Source: Hyphomicrobiales bacterium (lineage in GTDB: Bacteria; Pseudomonadota; Alphaproteobacteria; Rhizobiales; Rhizobiaceae). From it: a stretch of DNA of 64,000 nucleotides. The stretch lies in contig UBQX01000007.1 in NCBI GenBank assembly GCA_900467685.1, forward strand, positions 203,090-267,089, given 5' to 3'. The position numbers and the translations under genes are program-made. This document shows positions 17,793 to 26,133 of the stretch, one piece after another. Below the pieces are notes generated by a model. It saw nothing but the letters and a program-made list of their open reading frames with translations. It ran no database searches and was not told where the DNA came from. The first letter of the stretch is position 1; each line of letters starts with the position of its first letter.

Positions 17793-18463
17793 AGATCACC
17801 CATCACATCAGCGACGAACTTCTGTTCGACTACGCAAACGGCGCACTCGAGGAAGGTTGGAGCATAGCCGTCGCGACGCACCTTGCCCTCTGCCCGTCCT
17901 GCCGCAAGCGGCTCGCGACCATGGAAGCTGCCGGCGGAATGGCGCTGGAAGCCATCGAGATCGAACCTGCCAATACTTCCACGGAAGAGTTCTCCTGGGA
18001 AGCCATGCGCGCCCGTATCGACAATGCGGCACCTGCCGTTCCGGTTCCCGCACGGCCGAAACATACGGCCGGCAGGGCTGCATCGCTGCCCGAGCCGCTC
18101 AGGTCCTATATTGGCGGCGACGTCGATGCGGTGAAGTGGAAGCCGCTGGGGCTTGGCGCCTATCACTATCCGATCAAGACGTCGGATGAGGATATTTCCG
18201 TGCGCCTGCTGCGTATTCCCGCCGGCAAACCGGTTCCTGAACACACCCATGGCGGCCGCGAGCTGACGCTGGTGCTGAAGGGTAGTTTCAGCGATATCAG
18301 CGGTCGTTTCGGTCCGGGTGATTTCGAGGAGACAGACGAGTCGGTGGACCATCAGCCGATCGCCGATCCGGGCGAGGACTGCATCTGTCTGGCCGTCACC
18401 GACGCCCCGCTGAAGTTCAAGAGCCGCATCGTGAGAATGATCCAGCCATTGCTGGGCATCTGA
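17789..18463 (+). CDS. chrR: ChrR-type zinc anti-sigma factor with C-terminal cupin
   Basis: 224 residues. Zinc ligands of the anti-sigma domain are at His6, His31, Cys35 and Cys38, the same numbers as reported for Rhodobacter ChrR. The cupin domain has His152, His154, Glu158 and His188, with the same spacing (2, 4, 30) as the Rhodobacter cupin zinc site. The protein should hold RpoE inactive in the cytoplasm and release it when singlet oxygen or an oxidised product is sensed through the cupin domain. Translationally coupled to rpoE. Confidence 0.93.
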   Translation: MKITHHISDELLFDYANGALEEGWSIAVATHLALCPSCRKRLATMEAAGGMALEAIEIEPANTSTEEFSWEAMRARIDNAAPAVPVPARPKHTAGRAASLPEPLRSYIGGDVDAVKWKPLGLGAYHYPIKTSDEDISVRLLRIPAGKPVPEHTHGGRELTLVLKGSFSDISGRFGPGDFEETDESVDHQPIADPGEDCICLAVTDAPLKFKSRIVRMIQPLLGI

Positions 18464-18492
18464 CCGAACTCTGAATCAAAAGGTTCAAAACC

Positions 18493-18894
18493 ATGCGCAA
18501 GGCATTGATTGCGTTCGCCGTGCTGGCGATCGCCTTCCTCGTGATTGACTCCGTCTGGCTGGGGATCATCGCCGTTGATTTCTACAAGGCGACGATCGGC
18601 CATCTCCTGGCTCCGCAGCCCGATTTCGTCGCGGCGGCCTTCTTCTATGTCATCTATCTGGGCGGCGTAGTGCACTTCGTGGTGCTTCCGGCCGTGGCGG
18701 ATGGAAATGTGATGAAGGCAACGCGGCAAGGCGCGCTTTTCGGTCTCGTTGCCTATGCCACCTATGACCTGACAAACATGGCAACCATGCGCGACTGGCC
18801 GCTGTCCGTCACGCTGGCCGATCTTGCCTGGGGCGCTTTCATCACGGCGGCGTCCAGCACGATCAGCGCCTGGGCGACGAAGCGTTTCGGATAA
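18493..18894 (+). CDS. DUF2177 family membrane protein
   Basis: 133 residues with four hydrophobic segments, beginning MRKALIAFAVLAIAFLVIDSVWLG; the block GLVAYATYDLTNMATMRDWP is the hallmark of DUF2177. Third gene after rpoE and chrR, 29 bases downstream. DUF2177 is a regular companion of RpoE-ChrR and CFA/DUF1365 sets, which points to a membrane lipid role, but no activity is known. Confidence 0.88.
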   Translation: MRKALIAFAVLAIAFLVIDSVWLGIIAVDFYKATIGHLLAPQPDFVAAAFFYVIYLGGVVHFVVLPAVADGNVMKATRQGALFGLVAYATYDLTNMATMRDWPLSVTLADLAWGAFITAASSTISAWATKRFG

Positions 18895-18921
18895 GCCGCG
18901 AGCCCCCCCTGGAAAAACAAG

Positions 18922-18956
18922 AAGCCCGCCGGCGAAGGCCTCGCCGGCGGGCTTTT
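18922..18956. terminator. Strong bidirectional terminator
   Basis: Perfect 14-bp stem AAGCCCGCCGGCGA/TCGCCGGCGGGCTT with loop AGGCC, followed by TTTTG on the plus strand and TTGTTTTTCC on the minus strand after the AA. Separates the rpoE operon from the convergent efflux gene. Confidence 0.9.
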
Positions 18957-18979
18957 GTTGTTGTCGCGGGCCTCGACGA

Positions 18980-20386
18980 TTACTCGCCTGCCCTGTCCTG
19001 ACCCGACGCATAGCCGCCGCCGACGGCGACGTTGAGCGCGATGTAGTCCAGCGCCGACTGGCGGATTGCCGCCGCAAGACTCTGCTGGGCGGTAGCAACC
19101 GAACGCTGGGCATCCAGAACGTCGAGCAGCGAGGAGGCGCCGTTCTTGTAGTTGGTCATCGAAAGGCTGAGAGCCTCCTGATAATTCTTGACCGACGCGC
19201 GCAGCGCGGAAACCGTCGCACGGTCGCGGTTATAGGCGACCATCGCGTTTTCGGTTTCTTCGATGCCCTGCAGAACCGAAGCCTTCCAGGCAAGGTATGC
19301 AGAGCGTGCGGCAGCCTCAGAGCTCTTCACATTGGCGCGCAGCGCGCCGCCGTCAAAGATCGGCAGCGTCAGCGACGGACCAAACGACCAGGATGCTCCG
19401 CTTCCCGTCAGCACGGACGAAGCCACATACAGCGGCGATATCGATCCGTTCAACTGGATGCTCGGATAGAGCTTGGCTTCGGCGACGCCGATATTGGCCA
19501 CGGCCGCTGCAAGCTGCCGTTCGGACCGGCGGATATCCGGACGGTTGCGGATAAGATCGGCCGGGATACCGGACTTGATCCTGTCCCGCGCCACCGGCTG
19601 GGGACCGCTGCGCTGCATGTCGGCCAGCAATGTCGGGGCAGGCACGCCCAGAAGCGTCGAGAGATGGTTGACCTGCTGGCGGAAGCTGGTCTCCAGCCCC
19701 GGAATATCGGAAAGCGTCGAATTGACGAGCCCTTCGGCCTGAACCACGTTGAGGCGCGACGCCGCACCCGCATCAAGCTGCGCCTTGGTCAGTTCAAGCG
19801 TATCGCGGCGCGACTTCAGGTTTTCCCGCGCAATTGCCAGAAGCTGCTGATAGTAGCGCGCGTTGACGTAATAGGTCGCGACATTGGAAATCACCGTCAG
19901 CCGCGCGACATCGGCGCCGGCGTAGGAGGCGTCCAGCGTGGCGTTCGCGCTTTCCTTGGCGCGGCGATACTGACCGAAGAGATCGAGAAGCCACGAGGCG
20001 GAGAGCGCACCAGACGTCGTCGAGCGCTGGGCGGTCGCATTCACGCCATTGCTCTTGCTCAGCGTTTCAGATGCGCTTCCGGTGATGCTCGGCAGCGCGC
20101 CGGCACCTGCAATATCGACACCTTGACGCGCCTGCTCGATGGCTTCGAGCGCCTGCAGCACCGTCAGGTTCTTCGACATGCCTTCTGTGACAAGATGATT
20201 GAGGCGCGGATCGGAGAAGGCCGTCCACCACGTCGCCGTGGTCACGTCGCCGTTGCTGGTCTTGCCGCCCTCGGAGAACTTGGAAGGCAGCGGCGTTTCC
20301 GGCGCCTGCATGTCCGGGCCGACCATGCAGCCCGAGAGGAACAACATCATTGCCAGCGGCGCTGCAGTGTGGAGAGTTGGTTTCAT
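18980..20386 (-). CDS. Outer-membrane efflux lipoprotein (NodT/OprM family, TolC-like)
   Basis: 468 residues from ATG 20386; a TTG at 20419 would add eleven residues before the signal. A lipoprotein signal ends in LFLSGC with lipidated Cys20. Two OEP repeats with long coiled-coil segments follow (VEGMSKNLTVLQALEAIEQAR, shortened; TELTKAQLD-type and NYKNGASSLLDVLDAQRS). It forms the trimeric exit duct of a tripartite pump. No inner-membrane partner is adjacent. The RND pump at 39-44 kb has two adaptors and no duct, so they may work together, but this is untested. Confidence 0.9.
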   Translation of the reverse strand: MKPTLHTAAPLAMMLFLSGCMVGPDMQAPETPLPSKFSEGGKTSNGDVTTATWWTAFSDPRLNHLVTEGMSKNLTVLQALEAIEQARQGVDIAGAGALPSITGSASETLSKSNGVNATAQRSTTSGALSASWLLDLFGQYRRAKESANATLDASYAGADVARLTVISNVATYYVNARYYQQLLAIARENLKSRRDTLELTKAQLDAGAASRLNVVQAEGLVNSTLSDIPGLETSFRQQVNHLSTLLGVPAPTLLADMQRSGPQPVARDRIKSGIPADLIRNRPDIRRSERQLAAAVANIGVAEAKLYPSIQLNGSISPLYVASSVLTGSGASWSFGPSLTLPIFDGGALRANVKSSEAAARSAYLAWKASVLQGIEETENAMVAYNRDRATVSALRASVKNYQEALSLSMTNYKNGASSLLDVLDAQRSVATAQQSLAAAIRQSALDYIALNVAVGGGYASGQDRAGE

Positions 20387-20657
20387 AAGACGGGGCACTC
20401 GGGTTATGGTTACCGACAAATTACTTTTGGCTACTTACTATATGGTACACGACACAGAAAAGCCCCAAAATCAGCAGGCTCGCCTTACGCCACAGGAAAC
20501 TGCGTAAACCGAGATTAGCCGCCCTTCGGCGACCGCGCCTGCCCCTTTCTGAACCGAGACAGGGCGCAGTTAAGCACGCCCTGACGCGGTGAAAAGTTAA
20601 AACGCATTAACAAATGGGTTTTCAACGAACGATCGTTCGGAATGCTGACAAATTTGC
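20387..20657. other. Regulatory intergenic region with palindromes
   Basis: About 270 bases without a gene. It holds a near-palindrome TACTATATGGTA (20436-20447) that overlaps the likely -10 of the efflux gene, a 7-bp stem CAGGGCG/CGCCCTG (20560-20583), and a perfect 14-bp palindrome CGAACGATCGTTCG at 20626-20639. The last two are operator-like (TetR type) but no TetR gene lies nearby. Confidence 0.45.
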
Positions 20658-20684
20658 CACGCCCCCTTTGTGGCCGGGGGCGTG
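20658..20684 (-). terminator. Hairpin downstream of the FAD-GcvT gene
   Basis: 9-bp perfect stem CACGCCCCC/GGGGGCGTG with a 9-base loop, 8 bases beyond the stop of the minus-strand dehydrogenase. There is no strong T-run. Confidence 0.6.
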
Positions 20685-20692
20685 CCCGGACG

Positions 20693-23134
20693 TCAGGCCT
20701 TGATGCGCTGCATTGCAGGATCGTAAAGCGGGCCGAGATGCAACTCGGCACTCACCGTTTCCATGGCGACGACCAGCTCGTATCGTCCCGCCTTCAGCCA
20801 GGCTTCGTCGAGGCCGGCAGCGTTGCGGACATAGCCGAAGCCGACGTTCTTGCCCACCGTGTAGCCATAGCCGCCGCTGGTCAGGTATCCGATGGGCTCG
20901 CCGTTGCGAAGAATCGTTTCGCGACCGAGGAGCACGACCGAAGGATCGTCCACGGTGAAGCAGGCAAGCGACTTCACGAGCGGCTGGCCCTGCTTTGCCA
21001 GAAGCGCATTCCGCCCCACGAAATCGACATCCTTCTTCAGCTTCACCGCCCAGCCGAGGCCGGCCTCGAAGGGCGTGTCGTTGGGCGTGATGTCGGAGCC
21101 CCAGGCGCGATAGCCCTTTTCGAGCCGGAGGGATTCGATGGCGCGGTAGCCGGTCGGGCGGATGCCGTAGGGCTTGCCCGCAACCATCAGCGCGTCGAAG
21201 ACATCGCCGGTCGCCGCGATCGGCACATGAAGCTCCCAGCCGAGTTCGCCGACATAGGTCACCCGCAGCGCCCGCACGACATGCCCGGCGATGACGATCT
21301 CCCTCACATGGCCGAAGGGGAAGGAGGCGTTGGACACATCCGCATCCGTGACCTTCTCGAGCACATCGCGCGCCTTCGGCCCCATCAGCGACAGCGTACC
21401 GAAATCTTCTGTCACATCCGCGAATGTCACGCGGCTCCCCTTGGGCAGATGATCCTCGATCCAGCCGAAGTCATGCGTCCGGAAACCCGTCCCGGTGACG
21501 ATGTAGAACCTATCGTCCGCCAGCCGCGCCACCGTTAGATCGGCTTCAATACCGCCGCGGGTGTTGAGCAACTGCGTATAGGTCAGCCTCCCGGCGGGCT
21601 TCGAAACGTCGTTGGCGCAGATCCAGTCGAGCGCGCGGGCCGCATCCGGCCCCGAAAGCTCGAACTTGGCGAAGGAGGACTGGTCGAAGACGCCGACCGC
21701 TTCCCGAACATGCTTGTGCTCCTCGCCCACCGCGTCAAACCAGTTCTGCCGGCCCATGGAATAGACGTCGTGGCCAACCTGCCCCTCGCCCGCAAACCAG
21801 TTCGGCCGCTCCCAGCCAAGCTTGGAGCCGAAGACTGCGCCATGGGTCTTCAGCCGCTCGAAAAGCGGCGAGACGAGACGCGGGCGGCCGCTTTCATATT
21901 CCTCATGCGGGAAGGCCACCGTGTAATGCTTGCCATAGGCTTCCAGCGTCCTGTCGCAGACCCATTGGCGGTCGCGATGAAGGCCAGAGAAGCGGCGGAT
22001 GTCGACCACCCAGAGATCGAGCGGCGCTTCGCCGTCAACCACCCATTGCGCCAGAACCCAGCCGGCCCCGCCGCCCGAGGCGATCCCGAAGGCGTTGAAG
22101 CCGGCACCGACGAACATGTTCTTGCATTCGGGTGCTGCGCCCAGAATGAAATTGCCATCCGGCGTGAAGCTCTCGGGCCCGTTGATCATCTGCTTGACGC
22201 CGACATTTTCCAGCGCCGGCACGCGCTCGATCGCCTGCACCATGTGCTGTTCGAAATGGTCGAAATCGTCGTCGAACAGGCGAAAGCCCCAGTCGTTCGG
22301 CACGTCGCCCGTCGTCCAGGCCTGCGGGTTGGGCTCGTAGCCACCCATGACGAGGCCGCCGACCTCTTCCTTGAAATAGGTGCGGCGATCCGGATCGCGG
22401 ATGGTGGGCGCATCCAGCGCCAGACCCGGCACCTTCTCGGTGATGATATACTGGTGTTTCACCGGCTGGAGCGGCACGTTGATCCCCGCCATGGCCCCCA
22501 CCTGCCGCGCCCATTGGCCGGCGCAGTTGACGACCTTCTCGCAAGCGATATCGCCCTGATCGGTCTTCACGGCGGTAATCACGCCATCCTTGATGTCGAA
22601 GCCGGTCACGCGGACATTTTCGAAGAGCTTGGCGCCATGCATGCGCGCGCCGCGTGCGAGCGACTGCGTGATATCGGACGGGCTTGCCTGCCCGTCCGTC
22701 GGCAGCCAACTCGCGCCGATGAGATCGCTCGTCTCCATCAGCGGCCACATCTTCTTCACCTCTTCGGCCGAGATCAGATGCATGTCCATGCCGAAGCTTT
22801 TCGCCGTCGTCGCGGTCCGCTTGAACTCGGTCCAGCGGTCCTCGTTGGTCGCAAGGCGCAGGCAGCCGGTCATCTTCCAGCCCGTCGCCAGCCCCGTCTC
22901 GGCCTCCAGCCCCTTATAAAGTTCGACCGAATATTTGAGCACGCGGGTGATCGAGGCCGACGAGCGCAGCTGGCCGACGAGGCCGGCGGCGTGCCAGGTC
23001 GAGCCGGAGGTCAGCTGGCCCATTTCCAGCAGCACGACATCGGCCTTGTGGTCTTTCGCCAGATGGTAGGCCGTCGAGCAGCCGATGATACCGCCGCCGA
23101 TGATGACGATCTGGGCGTGGGAAGGAAGCGTCAT
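20693..23134 (-). CDS. Sarcosine/dimethylglycine dehydrogenase-like FAD and GcvT-domain protein
   Basis: 813 residues from ATG 23134 (a TTG two codons earlier is the only alternative). N-terminal FAD-binding DAO domain (VIIGGGIIGCSTAYHL) with His48 in STWHAAGL, the position that carries covalent FAD in dimethylglycine dehydrogenase. A linker (FAO_M-like) follows and a GcvT aminomethyltransferase domain fills roughly residues 430-810 (LGWELHVP, RAIESLRLEKGYRAWGSDI). Such enzymes remove N-methyl groups from sarcosine, dimethylglycine or related amines and pass formaldehyde to tetrahydrofolate. The exact substrate is open. The neighbouring choline-kinase-like gene ends two bases upstream, so the two are one operon. 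Confidence 0.9.
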   Translation of the reverse strand: MTLPSHAQIVIIGGGIIGCSTAYHLAKDHKADVVLLEMGQLTSGSTWHAAGLVGQLRSSASITRVLKYSVELYKGLEAETGLATGWKMTGCLRLATNEDRWTEFKRTATTAKSFGMDMHLISAEEVKKMWPLMETSDLIGASWLPTDGQASPSDITQSLARGARMHGAKLFENVRVTGFDIKDGVITAVKTDQGDIACEKVVNCAGQWARQVGAMAGINVPLQPVKHQYIITEKVPGLALDAPTIRDPDRRTYFKEEVGGLVMGGYEPNPQAWTTGDVPNDWGFRLFDDDFDHFEQHMVQAIERVPALENVGVKQMINGPESFTPDGNFILGAAPECKNMFVGAGFNAFGIASGGGAGWVLAQWVVDGEAPLDLWVVDIRRFSGLHRDRQWVCDRTLEAYGKHYTVAFPHEEYESGRPRLVSPLFERLKTHGAVFGSKLGWERPNWFAGEGQVGHDVYSMGRQNWFDAVGEEHKHVREAVGVFDQSSFAKFELSGPDAARALDWICANDVSKPAGRLTYTQLLNTRGGIEADLTVARLADDRFYIVTGTGFRTHDFGWIEDHLPKGSRVTFADVTEDFGTLSLMGPKARDVLEKVTDADVSNASFPFGHVREIVIAGHVVRALRVTYVGELGWELHVPIAATGDVFDALMVAGKPYGIRPTGYRAIESLRLEKGYRAWGSDITPNDTPFEAGLGWAVKLKKDVDFVGRNALLAKQGQPLVKSLACFTVDDPSVVLLGRETILRNGEPIGYLTSGGYGYTVGKNVGFGYVRNAAGLDEAWLKAGRYELVVAMETVSAELHLGPLYDPAMQRIKA

Positions 23135-23136
23135 GG

Positions 23137-24024
23137 TCAAAGCTTTCCGTAGGTTGACTGATGGTGTTGAAGCGCGGTCTCAAGCCGCGCCAGATTGTCG
23201 TCCGTGTAGCTCTCGTAATCCGCACCGGGTGCCGAGAGATGGATTTCCGAAACCATGCTCCACATCGCTTCGCGCAAGAGTGAGGCGCATTGCATGGCCG
23301 AATGGGAACGCCTGATTTCGATGGGCACCGCGCCGCCGAAATAGGCGGCCAGAAACGCGTCCGCCGCTTCCGCAGAGAAGCCCGCATTGGACGTTGCGCC
23401 TGCCAGGTCGAACATCGCGGTGGAAAAGCCCGCATATTCGAAGTCGATCAGCCAGAGCCTATCGCCGTCATCCAGAATATTGGCCGGCAGAAGGTCATTG
23501 TGGCCGAAGACGATCGGCAGCGGCGTCTGGATCGCTTCCAGCGCGCGGCAGAGTTCCAGATAGTGCGGCAGCTCGCCGGTCATCCGGCTTTTGCCGGCTT
23601 CCAGCGTGCGCGCATAATCCCGGATGACGTGGAACGGCCAGAACATGAAGCCCGGACCCGCAATATGGGCGGGCATGGCCTCATGGAAGCGGCGCAGCAG
23701 CGCCGCAACCCGCGCGGCATTGGCCTGCACGTCATCCGCCGCGAACGTCCGCGCCAGAAGAAAGGCCGAAACCATGACGCCGGGCCCGGAATGCTCCACC
23801 CTCGGCCCAAAACCGGCGGCGTGCGCCGCCCGCGCCGTCATCACCTCGCGATCACGCAACACATGATGGAACGGATAATCCTTGCCGAAACGCACGACAT
23901 GCCGACCCGCCGCGTCGCGGACCAGATAGCTCTCATTGGAAATCCCGCCCTTCAGCGGCTCGATCTCGATCCGGCCGGCCCAACAGCCGAGCCCCGCGAT
24001 CTTCTCTTCAACGCCTGCCTGCAC
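23137..24024 (-). CDS. Choline kinase-like phosphotransferase (APH fold)
   Basis: 295 residues from GTG 24024, which has a GGAG six bases upstream. The frame stays open to a TTG at 24093, but that extra part is encoded by A-rich repeat-like DNA and is doubtful. Motifs are the glycine-rich NESYLV region, Brenner motif GHNDLLPANIL and the metal-binding LIDFEYAG, as in choline/ethanolamine kinases. It probably phosphorylates a choline-like alcohol or amine. It is followed by the N-methylamine dehydrogenase-like gene with a two-base gap, which links it to choline, betaine or sarcosine metabolism by inference. Confidence 0.83.
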   Translation of the reverse strand: MQAGVEEKIAGLGCWAGRIEIEPLKGGISNESYLVRDAAGRHVVRFGKDYPFHHVLRDREVMTARAAHAAGFGPRVEHSGPGVMVSAFLLARTFAADDVQANAARVAALLRRFHEAMPAHIAGPGFMFWPFHVIRDYARTLEAGKSRMTGELPHYLELCRALEAIQTPLPIVFGHNDLLPANILDDGDRLWLIDFEYAGFSTAMFDLAGATSNAGFSAEAADAFLAAYFGGAVPIEIRRSHSAMQCASLLREAMWSMVSEIHLSAPGADYESYTDDNLARLETALQHHQSTYGKL

Positions 24025-24055
24025 CAGCGCCTCCAGTTCTTGCGAGACCGGTTCC

Positions 24056-24160
24056 CTTGTGTTTTTCCGTGCCTCGTCTCTCAACAAATTCAACCACGAT
24101 CTCGGCCCGAGTCAATCCGATTTTGTGGCTTTTCGTGTTTTTGTGCCCGCTTGTGACTGA
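24056..24160. repeat. Degenerate A-rich CAC(G)AAAAACAC-type repeat
   Basis: On the minus strand the divergent intergenic region reads CACAAAAACACGAAAAG, then GCCACAAAATCGG, and later GGCACGGAAAAACACAAGG: degenerate direct copies of an A-rich unit. The composition is unlike flanking genes. Similar CACGAAGAACACGAAG-like repeats are scattered between genes in many bacteria. Confidence 0.4.
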
Positions 24161-24236
24161 TTTTGCCGGCATGGATTGCGAATATGCCCGATTTCCTCTA
24201 GTTTTGTGGGTAGGGACAATTGAGCGGACACACCCC

Positions 24237-24995
24237 ATGCTGGCTTCGAAACGCCATGGCGACATCCTGAAACTGCTGGAAATCGACGGCTCCATGGCCG
24301 TTTCGGATCTTGCGGAGCGCCTCGGCGTGTCGCTGGAAACGATCCGCCGCGACATCAAGCCCTTGGCGGAAAGCGGTGCGGTTCTGCGCATGCATGGCGG
24401 CGTGGCGCTGCCCTCGGCACTTGGCGAAGCCCCGTTCGAGAAGCGCATGCGCGAGATGAGCGCGGCGAAGAAGAAGATCGCCGAATGCGTCGCCCGCACG
24501 ATCACGGATGGCGAGAGCCTGATGCTGGACACGGGAACGACAACCAGCTTCCTCGCCCGCGAACTGCTGGGCCACCGGCGGCTGACCGTGATCACCAATT
24601 CCTCCGACATCGCCCGCGTTCTGGCGAGCGTCAACGGCAATCGCGTCTACATGGCCGGCGGGGAAATCCGGCCGGATAGCGGCGCCGTCTTCGGCCTGTC
24701 CGCCATCGAGTTCATCGCTCGTTTCTCGGTCGACCATGCCATCATTTCGGCAGGGGCCGTCGATCCGTCCGGCATTCTCGATTATGCGCTCGACGAAGCG
24801 GAATTTGCCCGCACCGTGCTGTCACGCGGGCGGCGCAAGCTGGTCGTGACGGATAGTTCCAAATTCGCCCGCGCAGGCCTCATCCATGTCTGTGGCTTCG
24901 GTGAAGTGTCCGAACTCGTGACGGAGGCCGCGCCGCCGGCCGAAATTGCAGAGGCGATCGGTTCGGCGGACATCAGGTTGACGATTGCGGGCTAG
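24237..24995 (+). CDS. DeoR-family transcriptional regulator
   Basis: 252 residues from ATG 24237; the open frame starts at 24057 but the upstream part is repeat-derived. N-terminal HTH (MAVSDLAERLGVSLETIRRDI) and C-terminal DeoRC sugar-phosphate-binding domain (LMLDTGTTTSFLA, VVTDSSKFARAGL). Divergent from the kinase/dehydrogenase operon and likely its repressor. The effector should be a phosphorylated metabolite, which fits a kinase being the neighbour. Confidence 0.88.
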   Translation: MLASKRHGDILKLLEIDGSMAVSDLAERLGVSLETIRRDIKPLAESGAVLRMHGGVALPSALGEAPFEKRMREMSAAKKKIAECVARTITDGESLMLDTGTTTSFLARELLGHRRLTVITNSSDIARVLASVNGNRVYMAGGEIRPDSGAVFGLSAIEFIARFSVDHAIISAGAVDPSGILDYALDEAEFARTVLSRGRRKLVVTDSSKFARAGLIHVCGFGEVSELVTEAAPPAEIAEAIGSADIRLTIAG

Positions 24996-25001
24996 GCTCT
25001 T

Positions 25002-25658
25002 TCAGACCGGCTCGAACGCCAGCACGACGATGCGAGGCGTCAGAGAATAGACCAGCCTCACGCGTCTACCGGCCCTGGTCCTCCCTTCGCTGCGCGTGAA
25101 ATCGATAGCCACATCCTCGAAGCCGAGGATGACCTGGTCACGCGGAAACACCGCCTTGTAGACCGCTTCCTTGGCGACAAAGAGAAGACGGCTGGCGAGC
25201 CTTTCTTCAACGCCATCAACGACATCGGCCGGCATCTTCACGATCGCCGCCACGTCTTGGGCCAAAGGTTCGGAAGGTTCGATGTCAATACCCAGGGATT
25301 TGAAGGACGCTGCGGACGCCATGGCAGCAATGGCAAACGCATCGTCATGCGCCATCGATCCCACCACGCCGAACGGCCAGACCGGCGCACCGCTCGCCGC
25401 CTTGAGAAGTGGCGCATCAGCAAGCCCCGCCTGCCTGAGCAATCCGCGCGCCACATGCCGCGCAGCGCCGCTGGCATCGCGCATGCGATCCACTTTGGAG
25501 GTCACGGAGGCCGCCTCTTCCGGCAGCAACAGCGCCTGATCCCCATCACGGATGGCGCGGCAGGCGACATGGATGCCAGAGGGCCTCATTACACCCAGAA
25601 CATCGTCGAGGGCGCGCTCATCCGCCGTACTGTGCTGCGGCTTATTAAGCCCTGTCAT
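25002..25658 (-). CDS. 4'-phosphopantetheinyl transferase superfamily protein (Sfp/EntD type)
   Basis: 218 residues. Motifs are GVVGSMAHDD (about 97-106), the magnesium-binding Asp125 and Glu127 in LGIDIEPSE, and the F-V-A-K-E-A-V-Y-K block (160-168). It transfers phosphopantetheine from CoA to the serine of a carrier domain. Its ATG overlaps the stop of the acetyltransferase gene (ATGA), and that gene follows the Pls-like synthetase by five bases, so its natural target is almost certainly Ser580 of that synthetase. Confidence 0.9.
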   Translation of the reverse strand: MTGLNKPQHSTADERALDDVLGVMRPSGIHVACRAIRDGDQALLLPEEAASVTSKVDRMRDASGAARHVARGLLRQAGLADAPLLKAASGAPVWPFGVVGSMAHDDAFAIAAMASAASFKSLGIDIEPSEPLAQDVAAIVKMPADVVDGVEERLASRLLFVAKEAVYKAVFPRDQVILGFEDVAIDFTRSEGRTRAGRRVRLVYSLTPRIVVLAFEPV

Positions 25659-26128
25659 GGACGGGCTGCACGTGGATCAAGCGCGGCGATCATCTCGCCG
25701 TCTTCGTCCAGCCCTTCTTCGAAAAATCCCGCCTTGGCATAGAGGCTTCGCGCGGCTTCGTTTTCCGGCTCGTAGCAGATGGAAATGCGGCTCACATCGC
25801 CGAGCCCCGCGATCTCGGCCATGAAGGCCCGTAAGCCCGCCCGGCCATAGCCCCGCCCCTGCTGCGCGGCATCGATCATGAAACGATAGAGCCGGACATC
25901 GCCCCGGTCGGAAGCGTCATACATGAGGAAGCCGACGGGCGTGTCATCGGCCATGATGGCGCGGGGCGACGCGCCGGGATCATGATCCGCCTCGGCGAGC
26001 GAGGCGGCATTGTCGGCGACGAAATGCGCCTGCGCCGCCTCAACCTTCAGCGCCGTGATCGCGGCGCGGGTTTGCGCCGTGACCGGTTCCAGATGCACGG
26101 TCGGCCGGTAATCATCCGCGCCCGCCAT
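25655..26128 (-). CDS. GNAT acetyltransferase, resembling diamine/polyamine acetyltransferases
   Basis: 157 residues. The acetyl-CoA-binding motif A is AAQQGRGYGRAGLRAFM and motif B ends in NEAARSLYAKAGFFEEG. An early block, AHFVADNAASLAEA, is typical of the BltD/PaiA-like polyamine or diamine N-acetyltransferases. It lies between the Pls-like synthetase (gap five bases) and the phosphopantetheinyl transferase (four-base overlap). It may acetylate a cationic precursor or product; that is inference. A general small-molecule acetyltransferase remains possible. Confidence 0.82.
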   Translation of the reverse strand: MAGADDYRPTVHLEPVTAQTRAAITALKVEAAQAHFVADNAASLAEADHDPGASPRAIMADDTPVGFLMYDASDRGDVRLYRFMIDAAQQGRGYGRAGLRAFMAEIAGLGDVSRISICYEPENEAARSLYAKAGFFEEGLDEDGEMIAALDPRAARP

Positions 26129-26133
26129 GACGA

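Noticed and set aside
24056..24160. CRISPR-like or tandem repeat array
   Set aside because: Units are degenerate, irregularly spaced and without unique spacers; no cas genes nearby.
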